51,373 bases of DNA from an uncultured Bacteroidales bacterium (lineage in GTDB: Bacteria > Bacteroidota > Bacteroidia > Bacteroidales > UBA932): contig UQYV01000025.1 in the NCBI GenBank assembly GCA_900545245.1, positions 1 through 51,373 on the forward strand, read 5' to 3'. The notes beneath the pieces were generated by a model that worked only from the letters and a program-made list of their open reading frames with translations, did no database searches and was not told where the DNA came from. Positions 40,297-48,317 of the stretch are shown piece by piece (the stretch's first letter is position 1; the number at the start of each line of letters is the position of its first letter). The translations under genes and the position numbers were made by a program.

Positions 40297-40779
40297 CTAC
40301 TTCCTCTTGCTCTTAAAAAACTCACTGACAATTCCTCCGCACTCTTCGCTCAACACGCCGGAAACGACTTCCGTCTTGGGGTGCAACAGCGACGGCGTGA
40401 ACTTCGAGAACCCACGCTTCGGGTCGGCCGCACCATAGACGACACGTCCCACCTGTGCCCAGTTCATCGCCCCGGCACACATCGGACACGGCTCAACCGT
40501 CACATAGAGCGTGCATTCGTCCAAGTATTTCCCGCCCATAGCCTCGGTGGCCGCAGTCAGGGCAATCATTTCCGCATGTGCGGACGGGTCGTGCAGCCTC
40601 TCCGTCATGTTGTGTCCCCTTGCGATGATGCGTCCGTTCCACACCACCACCGCCCCAATCGGAACCTCCTCCTCTTCAAGTGCGGACTGAGCCTCTTTGA
40701 GAGCCTCACGCATATATCTTTCGTCTCCGGAAACGGGCTTGATATCGTCGTCTTTGAATGTGTTGTATCCTGATGTCAT
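40297..40779 (-). CDS. tadA: tRNA-specific adenosine deaminase
   Basis: The 160-residue enzyme makes inosine at the wobble position of tRNA-Arg(ACG). The zinc and catalytic residues are H68-A-E70 in PSAHAEMIAL and C98/C101 in EPCPMCAGAM. The core starts at MREALKEAQ, so an internal Met (residue 23) is an alternative start; the first ATG is kept because nothing excludes it. The gene follows the EamA transporter by 28 bases. Confidence 0.92.
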   Translation of the reverse strand: MTSGYNTFKDDDIKPVSGDERYMREALKEAQSALEEEEVPIGAVVVWNGRIIARGHNMTERLHDPSAHAEMIALTAATEAMGGKYLDECTLYVTVEPCPMCAGAMNWAQVGRVVYGAADPKRGFSKFTPSLLHPKTEVVSGVLSEECGGIVSEFFKSKRK

Positions 40780-40807
40780 ATTTTTATCTCTGAAAAATTG
40801 CAGACAG

Positions 40808-41734
40808 TTATCTCACGGCTTTCTTGGCGTGGGCTTTGACCGTCACCTGCGACAAAATCACTCCCACCGTACACAGTGCCACTCCGAACCACTGCCTCAG
40901 GTTCAGTAACTCATGCCCGCAGACCCAGGCTATGATTGCCGATGCAACTGGAATCAGCGCCGTAAAAATGCTCGATTTGGCCACTCCGAGTTTCTTGATT
41001 GTGCCAACCCAGAGCGAGAATGCAACGCTCGAACAGAGCACCGCGAGGCAGAGCACCGGTCTCCACGTATCCCAACTGAGATATACTGCGGCGTCAAAAT
41101 CTTCCAATCCCTTGAATATGAATAGCGGCAGCAGATATACGGACCCGATGAGGAACTGATACATGACGATGTTCTGGCTGGCATAGTGGTCGCTGAGCTT
41201 CTTCGTGATGCTCGCATGGCAGACTTCCGCAATCACTGCAATGAGCAGAAATATGACCCCGGCGATGAAATGCTCGCCGAGTTCACCCTTTGCCATAGCA
41301 ACGAGTATTATCCCGCCGAGCGAAAGGAATATTCCGAAGATGTTGAGTCCGCAGATTTTTTCGCGGAAGAACACGACGCCCGCGAAAATCGAGAATATCG
41401 GAATCGTCGCGACGGTCATCGCGCTCAGTGTCGGCGACCCCGTGAATTTTATTCCGTAGGTTTCAAACAGGAAGTAGATGAACGGCTCGCAGAGCGCGAG
41501 AATCAGAAACCATGGCAGGTCTTTCTTCCTGATTGTCTGGAATTTGCGTGATGCGGCATTGAACGCGAGCAGAAGAAGTCCGGCAATGGCAATCCGGACG
41601 AATACAAAATAGAAAATGGACACTCCGCGGCTAATAAGACAATTCGACCAGATGTACGAAGCACCCCAAAGGGAGATTGCCGTCAGTGATAACAGATATG
41701 TCAGAAAATTTCCCGTGTATGTCCTGCTCTTCAT
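40808..41734 (-). CDS. EamA-family (DMT) transporter
   Basis: The 308-residue protein has ten predicted hydrophobic helices in two EamA repeats: the first begins LLSLTAISLWGASYIWSN, the second around GVIFLLIAVIAEVCHASITK. The C-terminal helix ends with basic residues. DMT transporters export amino acids, sugars or other metabolites; the substrate cannot be told. It is the second gene of the run, 66 bases after the glycosyltransferase. Confidence 0.9.
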   Translation of the reverse strand: MKSRTYTGNFLTYLLSLTAISLWGASYIWSNCLISRGVSIFYFVFVRIAIAGLLLLAFNAASRKFQTIRKKDLPWFLILALCEPFIYFLFETYGIKFTGSPTLSAMTVATIPIFSIFAGVVFFREKICGLNIFGIFLSLGGIILVAMAKGELGEHFIAGVIFLLIAVIAEVCHASITKKLSDHYASQNIVMYQFLIGSVYLLPLFIFKGLEDFDAAVYLSWDTWRPVLCLAVLCSSVAFSLWVGTIKKLGVAKSSIFTALIPVASAIIAWVCGHELLNLRQWFGVALCTVGVILSQVTVKAHAKKAVR

Positions 41735-41753
41735 TCTTTTAAGTATATATTAC

Positions 41754-41789
41754 GCTCGGCATAGCTCAAGCAAACTTGGCTCTGCTCTC
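41754..41789. repeat. Short palindromic motif between glycosyltransferase and EamA genes
   Basis: A 36-base stretch reading GCTCGGCATAGCTCAAGC then AAACTTGGCTCTGCTCTC. AGC-T-CAAG and CTTGGCT form a bulged hairpin with loop CAAA. I have the impression that this wording recurs in Bacteroidales intergenic DNA, but it occurs once in this window, so it is only a candidate dispersed repeat. Confidence 0.35.
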
Positions 41790-41800
41790 TTTATTTTATG

Positions 41801-42547
41801 CTACAATTTCTTCTGCGCCTTCGGACGGATTTTCCGGAATCTCAGACCGAGCACGCCCCAAAACGCTTCGCCGAAGATGCTACCGCTCATTTTGGATGTA
41901 CCTTCCTTTCGGTCGACAAAGATAATCGGCACTTCCACGATTTTGAATCCGAGTTTGTAGCAGCTGTATTTCATTTCAATCTGGAAACCGTAACCATACA
42001 TGCGGATTTTGTCCAAATCGATGGTTTCCAGAACTTTACGCCTGTAGCATTTGAAGCCTGCGGTGGTGTCGTAGACCTTCATCCCGAGCACCGTGCGTAC
42101 ATAGACAGAAGCGTAGTAGGACATTATGACTCTGCCAATCGGCCAGTTGATGACGCTGATTCCGTTGCAGTAACGGGAGCCTATCGCAAGATCCGCTCCG
42201 CCTTTGGAGCAAGCCTCATAAAGCCGCGGAAGGTCGTTGGGATTGTGGGAAAAGTCCGCGTCCATCTCGAAAATATAGTCATATTTCTGTTCAATGGCCC
42301 ATTTGAATCCTGTGATGTATGCCGTTCCCAAACCCAGTTTTCCGGAGCGCTCAATCATAAACAGCCTCTGAGGAAACACCGTTTGCAGTTCCCGGACAAT
42401 CCCGGCAGTCCCGTCCGGCGACCCGTCTTCAATCACAAGACAATGATATTCACCATCAAGTGCGAAAACAGCTCTGATGATTTTCTCAATGTTCTCCCTC
42501 TCATTATAAGTCGGGATGATGACTACTTTCCTGTCCATAACAGTCAT
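41801..42547 (-). CDS. GT2 polyprenyl-phosphate mannosyltransferase (DPM1-like)
   Basis: The 248-residue GT-A enzyme has no transmembrane tail. It has VVIIPTYNERENIEKII, the DxD-like EMDADFSHNP, SGKLGLGTAYITGF and TTAGFKCYRRKVLE. It resembles dolichol/polyprenol-phosphate mannose synthase, which makes a lipid-linked mannose donor at the membrane surface; the sugar is inferred from family. ATG codons at 42547 and 42538 are both plausible, the second giving MDRKVVIIP. It is the first gene of the run to fabD; a TATTTTTG box stands at 42564-42571. Confidence 0.88.
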   Translation of the reverse strand: MTVMDRKVVIIPTYNERENIEKIIRAVFALDGEYHCLVIEDGSPDGTAGIVRELQTVFPQRLFMIERSGKLGLGTAYITGFKWAIEQKYDYIFEMDADFSHNPNDLPRLYEACSKGGADLAIGSRYCNGISVINWPIGRVIMSYYASVYVRTVLGMKVYDTTAGFKCYRRKVLETIDLDKIRMYGYGFQIEMKYSCYKLGFKIVEVPIIFVDRKEGTSKMSGSIFGEAFWGVLGLRFRKIRPKAQKKL

Positions 42548-42563
42548 TTTTAAAACTAATCTA

Positions 42564-42571
42564 CAAAAATA
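42564..42571 (-). promoter_or_regulatory. -7 box (TATTTTTG) of the glycosyltransferase-fabD operon
   Basis: TATTTTTG on the minus strand fits TAnnTTTG and precedes the first gene of the run by 17-24 bases. The DNA is very AT-rich, so chance matches are likely, and no -33 box at the right distance is clear. Confidence 0.35.
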
Positions 42572-42614
42572 ATAAAAAATTGCAAACGAATCAGATTATT
42601 CGCTTAAGATTTTT

Positions 42615-42622
42615 TATATTTG
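42615..42622 (+). promoter_or_regulatory. -7 box (TATATTTG) of the alpha-2-macroglobulin gene
   Basis: TATATTTG fits TAnnTTTG and lies 31-38 bases before the ATG at 42653. The -33 region is not clear. It lies in the divergent gap with the glycosyltransferase operon. Confidence 0.5.
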
Positions 42623-42652
42623 TGGAGTTAAACACTTCAGACTAGCCAATTT

Positions 42653-45600
42653 ATGAAAACAATCTCTAGAATCCTTGCTGCGCTCACTGCTGCCGCGATG
42701 CTTCTCCTCTCCTGCGGGAGATCAAATGATGACGCCAAGAATCCTTCGTCCGGTTTTGTGGATTATGTCGACGCCTACACCGGGGGACTGATTTCCGAAT
42801 CTTCTTCAGTGAAGATTGAATTTGCTTCAACCCCCGACACCTCTGTTCCGACCGACGGTCTTTTCAGTTTCAGCCCTTCACTCAAGGGTGAGGCCCGTTG
42901 GGTGGGCTCGAAAATGATTGAGTTTGTGCCCTCCGAAGGACAGCTCAAGCAAGGACGGGAGTATCGGGGCAAATTCGCTCTTGACAAGATTTTTGAAATC
43001 GGAAATCCATCTCTCAAGACATTTGAATTCAGTTTCAGAGTGGCTCCGAAGAGGGCTTCCGTTGTTGTGGACAATGTCAAGATATTGAAACAGAGCCCAT
43101 CGGAGGCGACTGTTTGCGGACGTCTTATGTTGAGCGAAAGTCTCTCTGAGGAAGAAGCCGCAGGGATGCTCTTTGCCGAGGGCGATTCCGGAGTGGCAAA
43201 AATCAGTCTCAAAGCTGCTTCAGAGCCGGGCGTGTTCGAGTTTACTTGTTCTCCTGTGCCGCGCTTGTCAGGGGATACGAAAATCAATATTGTTTTTGAC
43301 GCCCATTCGTCCGGATTCGGAAAAACAGTTTCTTCCGCTGTGACAATCCCCGGAACAGGAGAATTCAAAGTCCTGTCTGCAAAGAAGAAAGACGGCGCCG
43401 AGCCTTTTATCGAAGTGGTTCTATCACAGCCGCTTGACCCTCTGTCAGACATTTCCGGAATGTTCACTCTTTCGGGCAACGGACGCAGTTTTGCAACATC
43501 AGACGGCAACATTGTACGAGTGTTCTACGAAAAACGTAATGCCCCATCCGATATTTCACTCACGGTTTCCGGATTCCTCAAGGACTATAAAGGCAATCGC
43601 CTCGAAAATGACTGGACGGCGGAATTTCGCAGCGACGAACTCAAGCCTGCGATTCGTCTCCCATATCAAGGAAATATCCTTCCCGACGCCTCCGACCTCC
43701 GGCTTCCGTTCCAGGCGGTCAATCTGAACGCCGTGGACATTCGTATCATTAAGATTTACAGCGACAATGTCCTCCATTTCCTCCAGGAAAACAATTTGGA
43801 GGGCGGTTATGAGATACGTCGTTCGGGCCGCCTTGTTTACAGCAAAAAATTCCGTCTCGACAGCAATCCTCAGACGAACCTTCACGAGTGGAACAATTTC
43901 TCCGTGGACCTTTCGGGACTGATGAAACGTGAAAAAGGGGCAATCTATCGCGTGTCGCTTTCTTTCCGTCAGGATTATTCACTTTATGGAAAAGAGACCC
44001 TCAGTCTTTCGGGCGAAGACGAGGCTCTGACCAAACTCGCTGAGGGAGAGATGACTGCGGAAGATGAGGCTGTCTGGGATATTCCAAATTCATATTATTA
44101 CGACAATTGGTATGATTGGGAATTGTATGAATGGGCGGAAAGGGACAATCCTCTTCATCCATCATATTATATGGAATCCGACCGTTTTCCGAGTGTGAAT
44201 CTTATGGCTTCGAATCTTGGAGTTATTGCAAAGTCGACGGGTGAGGGAAAGGTTTGGGTGAGTGTGAATGACATCATTTCGGCTTCTCCGCTTCAAGGGG
44301 TTGAGGTTACGGCATATAACTATCAGTTGCGTCAGCTCTCATCTGCAAAAACGGATTCCGACGGACGTGCCGAACTTTCCTTCAAGGGCAAGCCTTTCGT
44401 GATTGTCGCAAAATCGTCAGACGCTGTTTCATATCTGAAAGTCATTTCCGGTCAGGAGAATTCGCTCAGCAGATTCGATGTCGGAGGTGAAAAAGTGAAG
44501 AAGGGCCTGAGGGGATTCATCTATGGCGAAAGGGGGGTCTGGAGACCGGGCGACACAATGCACCTGGTGCTCTTGATTGAGTCTACGGGGGCTGCCCTTC
44601 CGCAGAACCATCCGGCTGTTCTTGAAGTCTATAATCCTCAGGGACAATCCTTTGCCCGCACAGTCTGTCCGAAATCGACCGACGGGTTCTATACATTCGA
44701 ACTTCCTACAGCGGCGACCGACCCGACCGGCATCTATCACGCATACATTAAACTTGGAGGTGTATCCTTCCATAAGGCCCTCCACGTCGAAAGCATAAAA
44801 CCGAATCGTCTGAAGATTGAACTTTCTCTTCCTTCACAGACTCTCGAATCCAGGACCACCGCCACTTTCGGCATCAGTTCTTCTTGGCTCACCGGCTCTG
44901 CCGCATCATCGCTTCCAGCAAAGGTCTCATTGAAACTTTTCCCTCGGAAGACTTCTTTCAGCGGTTTTGACGGATATATATTCACAAATCCTCTCTCCGA
45001 TTTTCATTCGATGGAAATGGAATTATTCAGCACAAGGCTCGATTCGAGAGGAAACGCCTCTGTTCCTGTCCGCATTCCTGACGCATCCGATGCTCCGGGA
45101 ATGTTGAATGCGACTTTGGTGACAAGGGTTATGGAGCCCGGCGGAAACGAGAGCATAATTTCTCAGTCAGCGATTTGTTCTCCGTTTTCGGCTTATGTGG
45201 GAGTTTCGATGCCATCGACAAAAGATGGGTATCTTGAGACGGACACTGACTGGAAAATCAAACTTTGCGCGGTGGACAAGAACGGTCGCAGAGTTTCCGG
45301 ACACAATCTCGAATACAGAATCTACCGCCTCGACAACAGTTGGTGGTGGGAAAACAGCCCGGAGTCGCTATCGTCCTATGTCAGAGGCTCTTCCGCAAAG
45401 GTGGTTTCTTCCGGAAGGCTCGTTTCGGGAACATCCGATTCGGAAATATCCTTCCGTCTGAACTATCCTGACTGGGGAAATTTCCTTCTTCTTGTCACAG
45501 ACCTCAGCAGCGGACACAGTTCGGGAACGAAATTCTCCTGCGACTGGCCGATGTGGAGGGGACGTGCCGACAGGGGAGAGAGCAGTTCCGCTTCGATGTT

Positions 45601-48310
45601 GAGCTTCTCTCTTGACCGGAAATCCTACTCTGTTGGAGATGAGGGCGTTATTTATATCCCTGCTGCGAAAGGAGCCCGTGCGCTTGTCTCTTTCGAAAAC
45701 GACAGCCGTGTGTTGAGTTCGGCCTGGGTGAGCGCTTCTGCGGATAGCGAGACAGCTTTCCGTTTCAAGGTCACCGAAGATATGGCGCCGAACTGCTACG
45801 CACATCTGACTCTTTTGAATCCTCATTCACGCACTGCTGAAGGACAACCTCTGCGTATGTATGGTGTGCAGCCTGTCATTGTCGACAATCCTGCTTCGCG
45901 TCTGGAGCCTCAGCTCACCGTCCCGGATGTCATCCGTCCACAGGAGGAATTCTCTGTCAAGGTCCGCGAAAAGGCCGGAAAACAAATGACTTACACTCTT
46001 GCCATTGTTGATGAGGGACTTTTGGATTTGACCAATTTCAAGACACCTGACCCTTGGTCGGCGATGAACCGAAGAACTGCTCTCGGGATGAAAACTTGGG
46101 ATATTTACGACAATGTTGTGGGTGCTTATGGAACATCTTTCGCTTCTATGTTCAGTGTCGGAGGTGACGAAGATGTGAGGGTGGACGGCTCTGTGCGGGA
46201 CAACCGTTTTGAACCGGTGGTCAGATTCCTTGGCCCTTTCAGTTTGAAAAGAGGCGAGAATGTCCACAAAATCACTCTTCCGATGTATGTCGGCTCTGTG
46301 CGCGTGATGCTTGTCGCAGCTCACGATGGCGCTTATGGCTCAGCTGAAAAAACAGCTCCAGTGCGTTCTCCTCTGATGGTTCTTTCAACACTTCCGAGAG
46401 CGCTCGGCACAGATGAGAAGGTGACTATGCCGGTGAATGTCTTTGCGATGGATGATTCTGTCCGTGATGTAAAGGTCAGTGTTTCATCTTCCGGTCCGCT
46501 TCATATTTCCGGCACATCTTCGCAAAATCTTCAATTCGACTTCGGTCCTAATGCGTCTGGAGTCTCATCTTCGGCAGACAAACTGGTCAATTTCGATTTC
46601 CGCACAGGTGACTCTGAGGGAGTTGCCCAGGTGGTGGTGAAGGCGGTTTGTGGAAATTACACAGCCGAGGAAACGGTAAATATTTCCGTGACCAATGTCA
46701 ATCCATATCAGCTTTCAGTCAGGCGACAGGTTCTCAAAGCCGGCGAATCTTGCGGTTTCGAATGCGTGCCGACAAAACCGTCCGGCTCTGCAAAGGATGG
46801 CGAGGAAACATACAACATTCTGGAAGTCAGCTCATTCCCGTCCATCGATATAAACGGAGTCTGGTTGTATATGAAGTATTATCCTCACTCCTGCACCGAG
46901 CAGCTTTGCGCCAAGGGTATAACTCTCCTGTCCATACTTCCACTGCTCGACGGGGAACGCAAATCTGAGGCAAATGCCATCGTAAACGACATATTGACAG
47001 AACTTTACTCTCGCCAGCTTTCGGATGGAACATTCGTTCTGTGGTCTGGAGGCAGCTATGTCAATATGTGGGCCGACGCGATGGCGGGACATCTTCTCAC
47101 CCTCGCTTCCGATGCCGGATTTTCCGTAAATGCCGGAGTTTTCGGGGCGTGGAGAAATAAGGTCAAGAAATATGTGAACGGATATCGTCCGACAGGTGGG
47201 GAAAATGACGACCTTGCTGCATATAACTTATATATTCTTGCACTTTCCGGCAATGCTCAGGATGGCTCGATGAACCGTTTCCGCGAGTCTTCGTCTTTGA
47301 GTCTCAATGCCCTACATCTTCTCGCGTCTGCATATTCCCTTTCCGGAAGGAAGTCCGTGGCGTCGAAACTCTTGTCGGATGTTTCCGGAAAATCCGCAGT
47401 CTACAAAATGATTTCGGACTCGGAGACGGTTTCGGAATTCTATGGCTCAACTTTGCGTGACGATGCAATAGCTCTTGAAGCACAGGTACTTACAGGCAAT
47501 CTTTCTGCCGCCCTCTCTCTTGCGGGCAGTGTGGCCGAGGCTTTTGCAAAACAGAGTTATACGACTCAGACGACGGCATTCGCTTCTTCCGCACTCTCAA
47601 GGCTTTACGCCCTCACCGACAAGAGCTCGATGACTTTCAAATACGAGTCTTCGTTTGGAAGTGACGGCGCAAATTCGGAGACTGTGAAGTCCGCAAACAC
47701 AATTTGGACAAGAAATGTGGTGGACGGAACGACGAGTGTGAAACTCACAAACATTTCTCAGGGCGTACTCTATGCGAGCCTTTCTTCAAGGGAGGCAGTT
47801 CCATCCGGCAAGCTCATAGAGGCCCGTTCTTCAGGACTTTCGCTTTCGGTTTCCTATTCAGATTTGGACGGCAACCTCATAAACCCTGCCCTCCTCAAGC
47901 AGGGTACAGATTTTACAGCGATGGTGACTGTGCGTAACAGCTCGGCTTCGGGTCTTCGCAATCTGGCCCTGTCCGTGAAAGTTCCTTCGGGTTGGGAAAT
48001 CTACAACAGTCGTTTGGTGGCTTCTGAGGAGGATTATTCAGCAAGGTACACCAATTGTGACATCCGTGACAGTGAAGTCCTTTGGTATTTCGACCTTCCG
48101 CGGGGCGTTGCCAAGACTTTCCCGCTTCGTCTTTCTGCGGCCTATCTGGGTGAGTTTGTTCTCCCTGCTGTCTCTTGCGAGGCGATGTATGACAATTCTA
48201 TTTTTGCAAACAGTGCTTCCGGAATTGCCAAGGTTGTGGCGGCTTCTGCGACCGGAGCTGCTGTGGCGGCAGTTGTGGAGACGGAAGATGAATCTGAACT
48301 GATGGAGTAG
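42653..48310 (+). CDS. Bacterial alpha-2-macroglobulin, lipoprotein with thioester motif
   Basis: The 1885-residue protein begins with a lipoprotein signal ending LLLSC. Beta-sandwich MG domains fill the first 1100 residues, including the MG2 stretch LRGFIYGERGVWRPGDTMHL. The bait/A2M region follows (ILAIVDEGLLDLTNFKTPDP-like; seen as YTLAIVDEGLLDLTNFKTP). The thioester site is C1414-T-E-Q1417 in YYPHSCTEQLCA, keeping the Cys and Gln needed to trap proteases covalently. A helical thioester domain and a receptor-like domain end the protein. It acts in the periplasm, probably protecting the cell wall machinery from invading proteases, and is followed by pbpC as in many proteobacteria. Confidence 0.93.
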   Translation: MKTISRILAALTAAAMLLLSCGRSNDDAKNPSSGFVDYVDAYTGGLISESSSVKIEFASTPDTSVPTDGLFSFSPSLKGEARWVGSKMIEFVPSEGQLKQGREYRGKFALDKIFEIGNPSLKTFEFSFRVAPKRASVVVDNVKILKQSPSEATVCGRLMLSESLSEEEAAGMLFAEGDSGVAKISLKAASEPGVFEFTCSPVPRLSGDTKINIVFDAHSSGFGKTVSSAVTIPGTGEFKVLSAKKKDGAEPFIEVVLSQPLDPLSDISGMFTLSGNGRSFATSDGNIVRVFYEKRNAPSDISLTVSGFLKDYKGNRLENDWTAEFRSDELKPAIRLPYQGNILPDASDLRLPFQAVNLNAVDIRIIKIYSDNVLHFLQENNLEGGYEIRRSGRLVYSKKFRLDSNPQTNLHEWNNFSVDLSGLMKREKGAIYRVSLSFRQDYSLYGKETLSLSGEDEALTKLAEGEMTAEDEAVWDIPNSYYYDNWYDWELYEWAERDNPLHPSYYMESDRFPSVNLMASNLGVIAKSTGEGKVWVSVNDIISASPLQGVEVTAYNYQLRQLSSAKTDSDGRAELSFKGKPFVIVAKSSDAVSYLKVISGQENSLSRFDVGGEKVKKGLRGFIYGERGVWRPGDTMHLVLLIESTGAALPQNHPAVLEVYNPQGQSFARTVCPKSTDGFYTFELPTAATDPTGIYHAYIKLGGVSFHKALHVESIKPNRLKIELSLPSQTLESRTTATFGISSSWLTGSAASSLPAKVSLKLFPRKTSFSGFDGYIFTNPLSDFHSMEMELFSTRLDSRGNASVPVRIPDASDAPGMLNATLVTRVMEPGGNESIISQSAICSPFSAYVGVSMPSTKDGYLETDTDWKIKLCAVDKNGRRVSGHNLEYRIYRLDNSWWWENSPESLSSYVRGSSAKVVSSGRLVSGTSDSEISFRLNYPDWGNFLLLVTDLSSGHSSGTKFSCDWPMWRGRADRGESSSASMLSFSLDRKSYSVGDEGVIYIPAAKGARALVSFENDSRVLSSAWVSASADSETAFRFKVTEDMAPNCYAHLTLLNPHSRTAEGQPLRMYGVQPVIVDNPASRLEPQLTVPDVIRPQEEFSVKVREKAGKQMTYTLAIVDEGLLDLTNFKTPDPWSAMNRRTALGMKTWDIYDNVVGAYGTSFASMFSVGGDEDVRVDGSVRDNRFEPVVRFLGPFSLKRGENVHKITLPMYVGSVRVMLVAAHDGAYGSAEKTAPVRSPLMVLSTLPRALGTDEKVTMPVNVFAMDDSVRDVKVSVSSSGPLHISGTSSQNLQFDFGPNASGVSSSADKLVNFDFRTGDSEGVAQVVVKAVCGNYTAEETVNISVTNVNPYQLSVRRQVLKAGESCGFECVPTKPSGSAKDGEETYNILEVSSFPSIDINGVWLYMKYYPHSCTEQLCAKGITLLSILPLLDGERKSEANAIVNDILTELYSRQLSDGTFVLWSGGSYVNMWADAMAGHLLTLASDAGFSVNAGVFGAWRNKVKKYVNGYRPTGGENDDLAAYNLYILALSGNAQDGSMNRFRESSSLSLNALHLLASAYSLSGRKSVASKLLSDVSGKSAVYKMISDSETVSEFYGSTLRDDAIALEAQVLTGNLSAALSLAGSVAEAFAKQSYTTQTTAFASSALSRLYALTDKSSMTFKYESSFGSDGANSETVKSANTIWTRNVVDGTTSVKLTNISQGVLYASLSSREAVPSGKLIEARSSGLSLSVSYSDLDGNLINPALLKQGTDFTAMVTVRNSSASGLRNLALSVKVPSGWEIYNSRLVASEEDYSARYTNCDIRDSEVLWYFDLPRGVAKTFPLRLSAAYLGEFVLPAVSCEAMYDNSIFANSASGIAKVVAASATGAAVAAVVETEDESELME

Positions 48311-48317
48311 GACCCCT

